Assembly (NCBI GenBank): GCA_025399215.1
Contig: MU621302.1
Location: 1,133 to 29,029, forward strand
DNA: 27,897 bases
Direction: 5' to 3'
From: Globomyces pollinis-pini
Taxonomy: Eukaryota > Chytridiomycota > Chytridiomycetes > Rhizophydiales > Globomycetaceae
Below the pieces are notes generated by a model. It saw only the letters and a list, made by a program, of their open reading frames with translations. It did not search any database and was not told the origin of the DNA. Below are positions 1 to 8,532 of the stretch, piece after piece (within the stretch, counting starts at the first letter, position 1; each line of letters starts with the position of its first letter). A program made the position numbers and the translations under genes.

Positions 1-43
1 TCAAATTTCAAATTAATTTAAAAAAAAAGGGAGTGACATTTGG

Positions 44-224
44 CTTCACCTAGAAGTAGTGCAATACTAGGGAAACCGGTGCCGGAGCCACCGCACAAGT
101 ACGATGGACATCCAACTCCGTGCAAAAATTAGCTTGACAACTACGATCCGAAGACCGCATTTCAGTTGTCACACTGAAAAGAACAGATACTACACTTGAT
201 CTTAGCCAATAGGCCTGAGAGGAT
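44..224 (-). ncRNA. U2: U2 spliceosomal snRNA
   Basis: This is the RNA of the U2 snRNP, which pairs with the intron branch point during splicing. Read on the minus strand, the 5' end starts AUCCUCUCAGGCC and continues into the highly conserved UUGGCUAAGAUCAAGUGUAG. The branch-point pairing sequence GUAGUA is at 188-193. It is followed by stem IIa (CAGU...ACUG), an Sm-type site AAUUUUUGC near 121-130, stem III, and a 3' stem-loop IV whose arms are CCUAG/CUAGG around a UAUUGCAC loop (U2B''-type) at about 49-72. The 5' end is set by homology with other U2 RNAs; the 3' end is approximate (about 40-48). The length of about 180 nt is normal for U2. The branch-point partner TACTAAC is seen in an intron of RMT2 in this same window. 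Confidence 0.95.
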
Positions 225-248
225 ACTTTTAACTTTGATTTTCTTTCC

Positions 249-279
249 TTTTTATACCCCGTGTGGCTGGCTAAGCCTC
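249..279 (-). promoter_or_regulatory. U2 promoter: palindromic element plus TATA box
   Basis: On the minus strand a TATA box (TATAAAAA, 249-256) has its first T 32 nt before the RNA 5' end at 224. Just upstream is GAGGCTTAGCCAGCCAC (263-279), a near-palindrome centred 47 nt before the start. The same element at the same spacing precedes most F-box/LRR genes of the window. By position it resembles the proximal sequence element of snRNA genes; that function is inferred. Confidence 0.8.
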
Positions 280-321
280 GTCTCTTCTCATTCGTCCCTT
301 TCTTTTCATTCCAAAAACAAC

Positions 322-390
322 AGACTGAATACCACTGAACTGAGTAGTGAACTGAATACTGAACAGCATACTGAACTGAGTACTGAAGAG
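322..390. repeat. Imperfect ACTGAAC/ACTGAAT short repeat
   Basis: About 70 bases contain repeated ACTGAA(C/T) and GAGTACT-like units, 100-165 bases upstream of the U2 start. A single ACTGAACA(G/A)AGAACC-like block occurs in the upstream regions of F-box genes D and I (near 7446 and 16833), so this may be an expanded form of a shared promoter block. The rest of 391-665 shows no gene; it contains the upstream block at 451-463 described in the findings and the 3' flank of gene A. Confidence 0.45.
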
Positions 391-665
391 TTAAATTACT
401 AACAAATGGTGGTAGTAGATTAGTAGATCATAAACTCTCGGTTTTAACTTAGTGTCATAAGATTAAACAGAACTGATGATTCATAAGATGTATCTTGGTC
501 ATTCACACAGGACGACAATAATTTAACTACAAGCACAACTAAAGAAAGCAAGGTTAGACACTGAATAAGAGACTAAAGGAGGAAACATCACGGTATTAAA
601 GCTTTCACGATCATAAACTTCAATTGATAAAATGAATTATATATTCAATATACAAATTCACACGT

Positions 666-2078
666 TTAAGCATGCCAAAAGTGATCCATCAACGATTGGA
701 GTGACGTTTCATCAAGTGCGATCAAAGATCGCAATGAGGAAACATCTTCAATTGGATTCCTCTCCAGAGAAAGACTTTCCAACTTGACCAATGATGCCAA
801 TGGGGTAACATCAACAATTTGATTCATTTCAAGAGACAAATGTGTCAATTTGATCAATGACGCCAATTGGAAAACATCGTGTATTTGATTCGAATCAAGA
901 TAAAGTACTTCAAGATTAATTAATGATTCCAATGGGGAAATATCTGATATTTGATTTGAATCAAGATACAACCTTTTCAGTTTGGTCAATGATGCCAATG
1001 AGGAGATGTCGACTAGTCGATTCGAATCGAGATACAGTGCGTTCAGTTTGTTCAATGATACCAATGGGGATATGTCAACTATTTCATTCACACCGAGATG
1101 AAGTTCTTCAAGTTTGACCAGTGATGCCATTGTGGAGACATCAACGATACGATTCCTATGCAAATCAATTTTTTTCAGGTTGACTAAAGATATCAAGGGG
1201 GAAATATCAACTATGTGATTCTTTTCAAGGTAAAGTACTTCAAGTTTGATTAAAAATGCCAAAGGAGATACGTCAACTATTTCATTCTCCTGAAGATTAA
1301 GTTCTTGAAGTTTAATTAATGAATTTAATGGGGAAATATCAACTATTTGATTAGTAAAGAGGTAAAGTTTTTCAAGGTTGATCAGTGAAGCTAATGGCGA
1401 TATATCAATTATGCGATTCTCTGCTAGATCAAGTTCTTTGAGGTTTACCAATGATGCCAATGGGGAAATATCTCTTATTTGATTCACACGTAGGCCAAGG
1501 CGTTTAAGGTTGATTAATGAGGTCAATGCATTAATATCAGCTATTCGATTTATATCCAGATTAAGTTTTGTTAGGCTAATAATAGATGCCAATGGTGAAA
1601 TATCAGTTATGTAATTCTGAGCGAGACATAATTCTTTCAATTTGACTAAAGATACCAAGGGAGGAACATGTACTATACAATTCCAGTAGAGATCTAGTTT
1701 TTCAAGACTGACCAATGATTCCAATGGTGAAATAACTGCTGTTTGATCCCATACTATTTCACGTTTAAGATGTCGCAGGTTTTTGAAGATATTCAAAGAG
1801 TTCAAGTTGAAGTTGTGTTTCTTAACTGATATAAATTGAACATTGTCCTTGATAAAATCGGAAACTTCATCCAAATCACTTCTATCTTTAGTCTTTAATA
1901 CTTTTCTTTTTGCAAATAGTTCATTTCTTAAAGGCAGAAAGAATTTGGAAGCCATTGTAAGCTGAGTGAGATCTTTAGGAACGGACCAATCAGCAATCTG
2001 ATGTAGAATATCCATAGGGAGTTGATCTACTCGAGCAGTAGGAAAAGAATGCAGCTGTGAATCTTTAAAGTTAACCAT
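666..2078 (-). CDS. F-box/LRR protein A (470 aa)
   Basis: Probable substrate receptor of an SCF ubiquitin ligase. The F-box is at residues 20-60, starting LPMDILHQIADWS; the LPxDIL...I pattern is the usual Skp1-binding signature. A linker ending NLNSLNIFKNLRHL (about 91-104) leads into about 15 tandem 22-residue LRRs (to about 455) of the type NxIVDISPLASLxxLxxLxL, the SDS22/internalin class. There is no signal peptide or membrane segment, so it is probably cytosolic or nuclear. The ATG at 2078 gives the 19 residues before LPMD seen in most paralogues. It is the last gene of the minus-strand array, next to U2. Its target is unknown; ligase membership is inferred from the domain pair. Confidence 0.85.
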   Translation of the reverse strand: MVNFKDSQLHSFPTARVDQLPMDILHQIADWSVPKDLTQLTMASKFFLPLRNELFAKRKVLKTKDRSDLDEVSDFIKDNVQFISVKKHNFNLNSLNIFKNLRHLKREIVWDQTAVISPLESLVSLEKLDLYWNCIVHVPPLVSLVKLKELCLAQNYITDISPLASIISLTKLNLDINRIADINALTSLINLKRLGLRVNQIRDISPLASLVNLKELDLAENRIIDISPLASLINLEKLYLFTNQIVDISPLNSLIKLQELNLQENEIVDVSPLAFLIKLEVLYLEKNHIVDISPLISLVNLKKIDLHRNRIVDVSTMASLVKLEELHLGVNEIVDISPLVSLNKLNALYLDSNRLVDISSLASLTKLKRLYLDSNQISDISPLESLINLEVLYLDSNQIHDVFQLASLIKLTHLSLEMNQIVDVTPLASLVKLESLSLERNPIEDVSSLRSLIALDETSLQSLMDHFWHA

Positions 2079-2100
2079 ATCGCTTTCACTAAATTTTTAC

Positions 2101-2139
2101 CTTTTATCCTGCACTGACAGTGACTGTTAGAAGTCACTC
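2101..2139 (-). promoter_or_regulatory. Gene A promoter: inverted repeat plus TATA-like box
   Basis: Gene A lacks the common GAGGCTT...AAGCCAC element. At nearly the same place it has a perfect inverted repeat, AGTGACT-N6-AGTCACT (2120-2139), centred about 51 nt before the ATG. A TATA-like GATAAAAG (2101-2108) starts 30 nt before the ATG. It may be a diverged or replaced version of the array promoter. Confidence 0.4.
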
Positions 2140-2399
2140 TTGTATATCTCTTCTACTACCAATGAGTAGTCTTGATACTGTAAGCAAAAGACAAAGACAC
2201 ACCAGATATCAATCAAGTATAGTTAAATACATTGTTGTCTTGTACAAATTGATATTGTGTATTGGATATACCAGATGGAATAGACTTCGAACGCTAGTGT
2301 TAATCAGATTGGAAGAGACATGACGACCGTCGACTTTAATTTGATAAAAAGCGACAAGGTCAATCATAACTACTTGACAACCTTTTAACTGACAAACCT

Positions 2400-2556
2400 A
2401 CCTTCGAGGATACAATGGTGAAATATCAACTTTTGGATTCGAATCAAGAGAAAGTCTATCAAGCTTAGTCAGTGTAATCAATGGCGAAACATCAACTATT
2501 TGAATCTGATGGAGACAGAGACTCTTTAACTGGAACAATAATGACAATGAAGACAC
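2400..2556 (-). pseudogene. LRR remnant downstream of gene B
   Basis: The minus strand still reads as about two LRRs (SSLSLLFQLKSLCL, then QIVDVSPLITLTKLDRLSLD, then SNPKVDISPL) with no start or F-box. The reading frame is the same as that of gene B, whose stop codon lies 45 nt upstream at 2599-2601. The intervening stretch is AT-rich with several stops and is about 12 codons longer than the repeat phase allows. The simplest reading is that gene B once ran further and was shortened by a small insertion. The rest of 2079-2598 holds only gene A's promoter. Confidence 0.6.
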
Positions 2557-2598
2557 GTATTATCAAGCAATTATATTAAAATAGAGTATAACATTTCA

Positions 2599-3924
2599 TT
2601 AGCGACGTGGAAATATGAGGTCAAAATGTTTTAGGTTCACCAAAGATTCTAATGGGAATATATCAACTATTGGATTCGATTTGAGATAAAGCTTTTCAAG
2701 GTTAATCAATGATGACAACGGGGAAATGTCCACTATTAGATTCGAATTGAGTTCAAGATGTTCAAGCTTGATTAAAGATGCCAATGAAGAAACATCAACT
2801 ATTTGATTTACTTCTAGATTAAGTCTTGTTAGGTTGATCAATGATGTTAATGGAGAAACATCACGTATTTCATTCGAATTGAGATGGAGATCTACAAGAT
2901 TAATTAAAGAGGTAAGCGAAGAAATATTGGCTATTTGATTCGCATACAAACGGAGTTCTTCCAGTTTGATCAATGACGCCAATGGGGAAACATCGTACAC
3001 TCTATTCGAATTGAGAGAAAGAACCACAAGTTTGGTCAATGATGTTAATGGGGAAACGTCAATTATTTCGTTTGAATCCAGGTAAAGTTCTCCAAGATTC
3101 ACTAACTTTGCCAATACAGTAAGATCAACTATCTGATTTGAATTGAGATAAAGCTTTTCAAGGTTGGCTAAAGATTCCAAAGGTGGAACATCTGATATAA
3201 AATTCCAATTCAGATTAAGCACTTCAAGTTTGATCAAAGATGCTAAAGGTGAAACATCAACTATTTGGTTCGAATCCAAGCGGAGTTTTTCAATTTTGAT
3301 CAATGTTGCCAATGGAGTAACTTCGACTATTTGGTTGCACGAGAGATCAAGTTCTATAAGGTTTCTTAATGAAGTCAACGGGGAAATATCAACTATTTGA
3401 TTTGAATCAAGATTAAGCTCCTTCAGGTTGACTACAGTTTCCAATGGAGACACATCAATTATTTGGTTACAGCAGAGAGAAAGATGTTTAAGGTTGATCA
3501 AAGACGACAATGGGGAAACATCATCTATACAATTACTACCCAAGTGAAGTTCTTCAAGTTTGGTCAATGATGCTAATGGGGAAACATCAACTAATTGCTT
3601 ACGTCTGATGTGTAATTGCTGAAGATTTGTGAAGATTGCCAAAGAGGTCAAGTTGAAGTTAGGTTTGGAAACTTTTACTGATTGAATAATTTCCTTGATA
3701 AAGTTAGAAAGCTCATCCATATTAGTATCAGCTAAAACAATTAAAGATTTCCTTTTTGCGAATAATTTGGTTCTTATAGGTAGAAGGAATTTGGCAGCCA
3801 TTGAAAACCGAGTTGCATCCTTAGGAAGAGACCAATCTGCAATTTGATCAAGAATATCCATAGGAAGACCTTCTACTTGAATAGGACGCAGCGAGTTCAG
3901 CTGCGATTCTTCCACACTGACCAT
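2599..3924 (-). CDS. F-box/LRR protein B (441 aa)
   Basis: Same family as gene A. The F-box starts at residue 20 (LPMDILDQIADWSLPKD); note DQ in place of the usual HQ/HR. About 15 LRRs follow from about residue 97 to 435. The protein ends abruptly inside a repeat (HFDLIFPRR), and in-frame LRR sequence continues after the stop, so the C-terminus looks secondarily truncated. The ATG at 3924 is 33 nt downstream of the TATA-like box and 46-47 nt from the centre of the palindromic element, as in the other members. Likely an SCF substrate receptor; target unknown. Confidence 0.85.
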   Translation of the reverse strand: MVSVEESQLNSLRPIQVEGLPMDILDQIADWSLPKDATRFSMAAKFLLPIRTKLFAKRKSLIVLADTNMDELSNFIKEIIQSVKVSKPNFNLTSLAIFTNLQQLHIRRKQLVDVSPLASLTKLEELHLGSNCIDDVSPLSSLINLKHLSLCCNQIIDVSPLETVVNLKELNLDSNQIVDISPLTSLRNLIELDLSCNQIVEVTPLATLIKIEKLRLDSNQIVDVSPLASLIKLEVLNLNWNFISDVPPLESLANLEKLYLNSNQIVDLTVLAKLVNLGELYLDSNEIIDVSPLTSLTKLVVLSLNSNRVYDVSPLASLIKLEELRLYANQIANISSLTSLINLVDLHLNSNEIRDVSPLTSLINLTRLNLEVNQIVDVSSLASLIKLEHLELNSNLIVDISPLSSLINLEKLYLKSNPIVDIFPLESLVNLKHFDLIFPRR

Positions 3925-3949
3925 TGAACTATCTGAGCTAATTCTTCAT

Positions 3950-3978
3950 ATTTTAAATGGAAGTGGCTACCAAGCCTC
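3950..3978 (-). promoter_or_regulatory. Gene B promoter module
   Basis: GAGGCTTGGTAGCCAC (3963-3978) is the shared palindromic element with one base missing in the middle. TTTAAAAT (3950-3957) stands in for the TATA box. Upstream, 3979-4301 holds no gene; an ACCAGTC block near 4039 resembles blocks upstream of genes D and F. Confidence 0.65.
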
Positions 3979-4301
3979 TCCAGTGCTACCTTTGGACTGA
4001 TGTATGAGTAATTGTTAAGTACACGTAATCTGTAATTACCAGTCTTGACAACTGATGATTGTCCTGAAGACAAGAGCATTGCAAGTTTGAAATTATGGAC
4101 ATCATTTATAACTATTGAGTATCGTGTTTAACACGACAACAGGTCACACTATTGCTTCTCTAGAATCTGTAAATGGAGAACTGTAATCTCTACCACTAAG
4201 AAATTTAATGAGTGATTGCATGAATAATCAACATCATGGCATAGGAAATTGGATTATTCTCATGTGATGATCCAATGTAAAGTAACAGTACCAGTGAAAA
4301 A

Positions 4302-5300
4302 TTATATATAGATAGTAACAGAGTCGTTGAAGTATTCCAATTGGGAAAGATCAATTATTTGATTCGACTTGAGAAAAAGCTCTTGAAGATTGTCCAATAA
4401 CACCAATGGGGAAACGTCAGCTATTTGGTTCGAACTGAGATACAGATGTGTCAAGTTGACTAATGCTGATAATGGGGATACATCAACGATTTCATTCGAA
4501 TTGAAATACAGTACCTCAAGTTTAACCAATGTTGTTAATGAGGAAACATCAACTATCTGATTTGAATAGAGATGAAGTTCTTTAAGGTTAATCAATGATG
4601 CCACTGGAGAAACGTCAACTATATGATTCGAATCGAGATTAAGTATGGTAAGATTGAGTAATGATTCCAATGGAGAAATATCCACTATTCGATTCGAATC
4701 AATACATAAGACTCTAAGGTTGACTAACGTTGCTAAGGTGGTGATATCCAGTACATGAATGGAATTGAGGTCAAGGTATTTGAGGTTCACTAATGACTTT
4801 AATGGGGAAATATCAGCTATTGGATTCGAACCAAGATGAAGTTTTTCAAGTTTGCGTAATGTTGCCAATGGAGAAATATCGACTATTTGATTCCGTTCAA
4901 GATTAAGTTCTTTAAGGTTGATTAATGGTGCCAATGGAGAGATATCAAATAATTTACCACGTACGAGACGCATACATTGAATATCCTTGAATATTTTCAA
5001 AGTAGTTAATTGAAAGTTCTGTTTCGTCACATTGACAGATTGAATTTGGTCCTTGATAAAACCGGGGAGTTCATCCAGATCAGTTCCATCTTTAATGGTT
5101 AAAGTTTTCCTTTTCGCAAATAGTTCAGTTCTTAAAGTTAGAAAGAATTTGGAAGTCATTGTAAGCTGAGTGAGATCTTTGGGGTGAGACCAATCAGCAA
5201 TCTGATGAAGAATATCCATAGGGAGTTGACATACTTGAGTGCCACGATACGAGTGGATTGTAAAGTCTTCCATATCCCCAAGAAAAAAAGTATTTTTCAT
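4302..5300 (-). CDS. F-box/LRR protein C (332 aa)
   Basis: The shortest intact member of the array. The F-box (LPMDILHQIADWSHPKDLTQL) begins at residue 26 if the ATG at 5300 is used, or at 17 from the ATG at 5273 (MEDFT). The linker is well conserved (DGTDLDELPGFIKDQIQSVNV). About 10 LRRs follow and the protein ends LEYFNDSVTIYI. One repeat is irregular (NSIHVLDITTLATL). The F-box domain is closest by eye to that of gene A (both have HPKD/VPKD-LTQLTM). The start is uncertain because the usual promoter module is absent. Role as for the other members, inferred. Confidence 0.82.
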   Translation of the reverse strand: MKNTFFLGDMEDFTIHSYRGTQVCQLPMDILHQIADWSHPKDLTQLTMTSKFFLTLRTELFAKRKTLTIKDGTDLDELPGFIKDQIQSVNVTKQNFQLTTLKIFKDIQCMRLVRGKLFDISPLAPLINLKELNLERNQIVDISPLATLRKLEKLHLGSNPIADISPLKSLVNLKYLDLNSIHVLDITTLATLVNLRVLCIDSNRIVDISPLESLLNLTILNLDSNHIVDVSPVASLINLKELHLYSNQIVDVSSLTTLVKLEVLYFNSNEIVDVSPLSALVNLTHLYLSSNQIADVSPLVLLDNLQELFLKSNQIIDLSQLEYFNDSVTIYI

Positions 5301-5703
5301 CGCGCCGCTTAGTCTTTATTCGACCCTACTTTTTAAAACACCAGAAAAGAATTCGCGACCCTACCTGTTATTTTCGTCATTTAAGGACTTGGACTCATTC
5401 TTTCAACGCAAAGAACTAAGTTATCTTCATACTAACCAACAGTGAAAGTTTCATAAACTGGAATACAAAATGTAATGTATATCAATAGAAAAATAATTGT
5501 AATCACTACTGGTTTAACTTCATTTTTAGTATTCAATGATGTTTCAGTTTAGTTTTAGAAACCTTTTCAATAAGTGATTTGTAACGATTTTTTATGGAGG
5601 ATTATTTAATTTGTTTATAAGAAAATGGGTTCTCGGAGGATTAATAAACTTGATAATAATCACACAAACATACAGACGCGCTATTTTACAATTGCTTTAT
5701 TCT
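5301..5703. other. Intergenic region without the shared promoter element
   Basis: Upstream of gene C there is no GAGGCTT...AAGCCAC element. A TTTTAAAAAG tract (5329-5338) could act as a TATA box 37 nt before the ATG at 5300. The 9-mer CGACCCTAC occurs twice, at 5321-5329 and 5356-5364. I see no gene here; the right half is the AT-rich 3' flank of gene D. Confidence 0.45.
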
Positions 5704-7341
5704 TCAATGTATAAAATCACGTAAGAGTAATGACCTTACTGGGGAAAAGTCAACAATTCGATTCCGACGAATAAAAAGTGATTGAAGTCTGACCAATGAT
5801 GCCAACGGACCAATATCAACTATTTGATTTGTCTCGAGATCAAGTTCTTGAAGGTTGATCAATGATGCCAATGCGTTAACATCAACTATTTGATTCCCAC
5901 CAAGAAGAAGGTGTTTAAGTTTCACATATAATGCCAAAGGGGACACATCAACTATTTGATTCGAACCAAGAGAAAGATGTGTCAGGTTGATTAATGATGT
6001 TAATGAGGAAATATCGACTATTAGATTCGATTCGAGATGAAGCACTTGAAGTTCAGTTAGTGATGCCAAATGAGAAACATCTACTATTCGATTCGAGTTT
6101 AGTTTAAGTACCACAAGGTTTACTAATACTGCCAATGGGGAGATATCAAAAATGTGGTTTTCGCCAAGATAAAGTATTTCAAGTTGGATCAATGATGACA
6201 ATGGTGAAACATCGACTACATCAGTCCCATTTAGACGTAGTTCTTCAAGTTTGGTAAATGATGCTAATATTGAAATATCTACTATATGATTTGATTCAAG
6301 ATGAAGGATTACAAGGTTGACTAAAGATTCCAATGGGGAGATATCAGATATTCGATTATTATTAAGGTGCAGTTCTTCAAGTTTCCGCAATGCTGCCAAT
6401 GGATAAATATCGAGTATTTGATTCCGACCTAGATGTAAGCCTTTCAAATTGACTAAAGATGCCAATGGGGTAATATCAACAATAAAATTATCACCAAGAT
6501 CAATTGTTTGTAGTCTGCTCAATGATGCTAATATAGAAATGTCAGCTACTTGATTCGATTCCACATAAAGATGTTTAAGGTTCAATAAATACGTCAATGA
6601 AGAAATATCAACTACATGATTGGATTTGAGATTGAGTAATTGAAGTTGAACCAATGATGTCAGTGGCGAAATATCAACTATGTTATTATTACTGAGATCA
6701 AGCTCTCTTAAGTTGATTAATGGTTCCAATGGAGAAACATCAACTATTCGATTGCATTCGAGATTAAGTTCTTGTAATTTGACCAATGATGCCAATGCAG
6801 AAATGTCCGATATTTCATTCGAATAGAGACCAAGTTTTCTTAAGTTGATCAATGGTGTCAATGAAGAAATATCAAAGATTTGATTCCCTTCGAGATTAAG
6901 TTTTTCGAGAGTTGTAAGTGATGCCAATGCTGAGATATCAACTATTCCATTCCAATTCAGAGACAGTTCTTTGAGATTAGTTATTGACCCTAATGCAGAA
7001 ACACCATCTAAATTATACCTTCGGAGATGTAGATGTTGAATATTCTTGAAGATTGTTAAAGAGTTTAAGTTAAAGTTATTGTTGCTCACTTGCACAGATT
7101 GAATATTGCTCTTGATGAAAGTGGGAAGTTCATCCAATTCAGTTCCATCTTCAATAACGAAAGCTTTCCGTTTCGCAAATAGCTCGTTTCTTATACCCGA
7201 AAAGAACTTAGAAGCCATAGAAAACTGAGTGACATCCTCGGGGTCACACCAAGAAGCAATTTGATGATGAATATCCATAGGGAGACCTTCTATTGTAATT
7301 CCATAAGAAGAGGACGGTTTAGAGTTTTCCCAGTCAATCAT
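5704..7341 (-). CDS. F-box/LRR protein D (545 aa)
   Basis: The longest intact member. The reading frame is open from a GTG at 7350, but the first ATG is at 7341 (MIDWENSKPSS) and gives the family's 19 residues before LPMD, so I start there. The F-box is LPMDIHHQIASWCDPEDVTQ (residues 20-39, continuing to about 55), with an H in place of L in DILH. About 20 LRRs run from about residue 95 to the end, with one lacking the conserved Asn (LNGTDVVDVSPL). The ATG lies 32 nt from the TATA-like box and 47 nt from the element's centre, identical to the U2 geometry. Likely SCF substrate receptor. Confidence 0.87.
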   Translation of the reverse strand: MIDWENSKPSSSYGITIEGLPMDIHHQIASWCDPEDVTQFSMASKFFSGIRNELFAKRKAFVIEDGTELDELPTFIKSNIQSVQVSNNNFNLNSLTIFKNIQHLHLRRYNLDGVSALGSITNLKELSLNWNGIVDISALASLTTLEKLNLEGNQIFDISSLTPLINLRKLGLYSNEISDISALASLVKLQELNLECNRIVDVSPLEPLINLRELDLSNNNIVDISPLTSLVQLQLLNLKSNHVVDISSLTYLLNLKHLYVESNQVADISILASLSRLQTIDLGDNFIVDITPLASLVNLKGLHLGRNQILDIYPLAALRKLEELHLNNNRISDISPLESLVNLVILHLESNHIVDISILASFTKLEELRLNGTDVVDVSPLSSLIQLEILYLGENHIFDISPLAVLVNLVVLKLNSNRIVDVSHLASLTELQVLHLESNLIVDISSLTSLINLTHLSLGSNQIVDVSPLALYVKLKHLLLGGNQIVDVNALASLINLQELDLETNQIVDIGPLASLVRLQSLFIRRNRIVDFSPVRSLLLRDFIH

Positions 7342-7364
7342 ATTCTCCACTTGCCAAATTTTAG

Positions 7365-7396
7365 CTTTTTAACATAGATGTGGCTTGCGAAGCCTC
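7365..7396 (-). promoter_or_regulatory. Gene D promoter module
   Basis: GAGGCTTCGCAAGCCAC (7380-7396) has perfect 5-base arms GGCTT/AAGCC. The TATA position reads GTTAAAAAG (7365-7373). Further upstream a bZIP/AP-1-like TGAGTCATAAGATGA begins at 7544. Blocks between 7400 and 7715 match the region upstream of gene I (16780-17105), including ATCGATACAAATTAC and TACATGTCAC. Confidence 0.8.
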
Positions 7397-7779
7397 ATCC
7401 TGTTTCCTGTATCTTGGACTAAATTATTGTATACACGATCACTGCACTGAACAGAGAACCAAGATTCAATATCAAATAGAACCAGCACTAATACTGGTAT
7501 TCAATAACCAGTCGAGTTTCGCGATAATGGCTAGCGGTAAATCTGAGTCATAAGATGACACTGATTCAACTATTTGCATAACAATTTAATATTTTTTTTG
7601 TGCGGTGCGTAAGGATTAGACATATAAATGTTAGTTTTGATGTATAAATCGATACAAATTACAACACTTGGATAACGAGATAAAAATGAACCATTAAATA
7701 TGTACATGTCACAATATGCAGATTGGGTATAAAGGAAGCATTTATAATTTTATTCCAGAATGCATTAAATAATTTTATA

Positions 7780-8157
7780 CTACTTGAATTTGAGAAATAG
7801 ACGTTGAATATTTTTGAATAGTTTTAAGGAGTTCAGATTAAAATTCTTTTTCGATACTTCTACAGATTGAATATTGTCTCTGAGAAAATTTGAAAGTTCA
7901 TCCAGATCAGTTCCATCCCTAATCCTTAAGCTTTTTCTTTTTGAAAATAGTTTGATTCTTAAAGGTAGAAAGAATTTAGCAGCCATTGAAAATTGAGTGA
8001 CATCCTCGGGGTAAGACAGATCTGCGATCCGATGAAGAATATCCATAGGAAGACTTTCCATTTGAGTAGGAGGAAGAGAGTCAGAGCTTTCTAAAGTGTT
8101 TTCCACTGAAGATTGCATTCCAATTTTTATTAAAGTTGTTGAACAAATTCTTTCCAT
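7780..8157 (-). pseudogene. Truncated F-box gene E lacking LRRs
   Basis: The F-box and linker are intact (LPMDILHRIADLSYPEDVTQ, then DGTDLDELSNFLRDNIQSV, then FNLNSLKLFKNIQRL), but the frame stops at 125 codons, just where the LRRs should begin. The longest frame starts at ATG 8157, yet the surviving half-element GAGGCTTAG (8166-8174) is 48 nt from the second ATG at 8118 (MQSSVENTLESS), the usual distance. The right half of the palindrome and the TATA box have decayed. It is probably a pseudogene left by a deletion joining it to the upstream region of gene D. A short F-box-only protein that binds Skp1 without substrate remains possible. Confidence 0.6.
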
Positions 8158-8165
8158 TTTTTCTT

Positions 8166-8176
8166 CTAAGCCTCAC
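8166..8176 (-). promoter_or_regulatory. Half of the shared promoter element, gene E
   Basis: Only GTGAGGCTTAG of the palindromic element survives, in register with the ATG at 8118. No TATA box is visible at the expected place. Confidence 0.5.
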
Positions 8177-8223
8177 TTGTACCTACTTTAACTGATATTT
8201 ATCAAAAGAAACCAATTATTGAA

Positions 8224-8470
8224 AGAGAAGTTCTTCATCAACTATATGGAACATCAACTTTTGGGATTATTTACACCAGTTTTGATATATTTTAAACCGG
8301 ATACTAATGGATATAGGTTATGATTGGTGGATAAACGGATAATGAATATCGTCAAAGCGGTAGCTTTATTATCTCTTTTATCAGCAGCAAGACAGCTATA
8401 CAAAGATTCCATCAACTACTTGATTCAATTCAAGGTTAAACTGTGTAAAATTGATCAATGGCATCCATGG
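8224..8470 (-). pseudogene. LRR scraps between genes E and F
   Basis: 8396-8470 reads on the minus strand as PLINFTQFNLELNQVVDG followed by a stop. Its DNA copies the 3' end of gene F: ATCAACTACTTGATTCA and CAAAGATTCC are shared, but an 11-base stretch present in gene F is missing. A second scrap near 8224-8272 contains NPKVDV. These look like a duplicated and deleted tail of an LRR gene. Confidence 0.5.
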
Positions 8471-8532
8471 TTAAACAATATCTATCTGATTCTAGAAGAT
8501 CATTATCTATCTGATTCTATCATATAGAATTT

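Noticed and set aside
1..224. Pol III transcription of U2, suggested by the element plus TATA layout and a nine-T run (20-28, minus strand) after the gene
   Set aside because: The RNA itself contains TTTT and a five-T Sm site that would end Pol III transcription early; U2 is a Pol II product in fungi. Kept only as a point to test.
3255..3275. tRNA B-box-like GGTTCGAATCC (also near 13257)
   Set aside because: It lies in the LRR codons for SNQI on the opposite strand; no cloverleaf or A box is nearby.
8324..8527. Plus-strand 67-codon frame with a hydrophobic start
   Set aside because: It is largely the antisense of the LRR scrap at 8396-8470.
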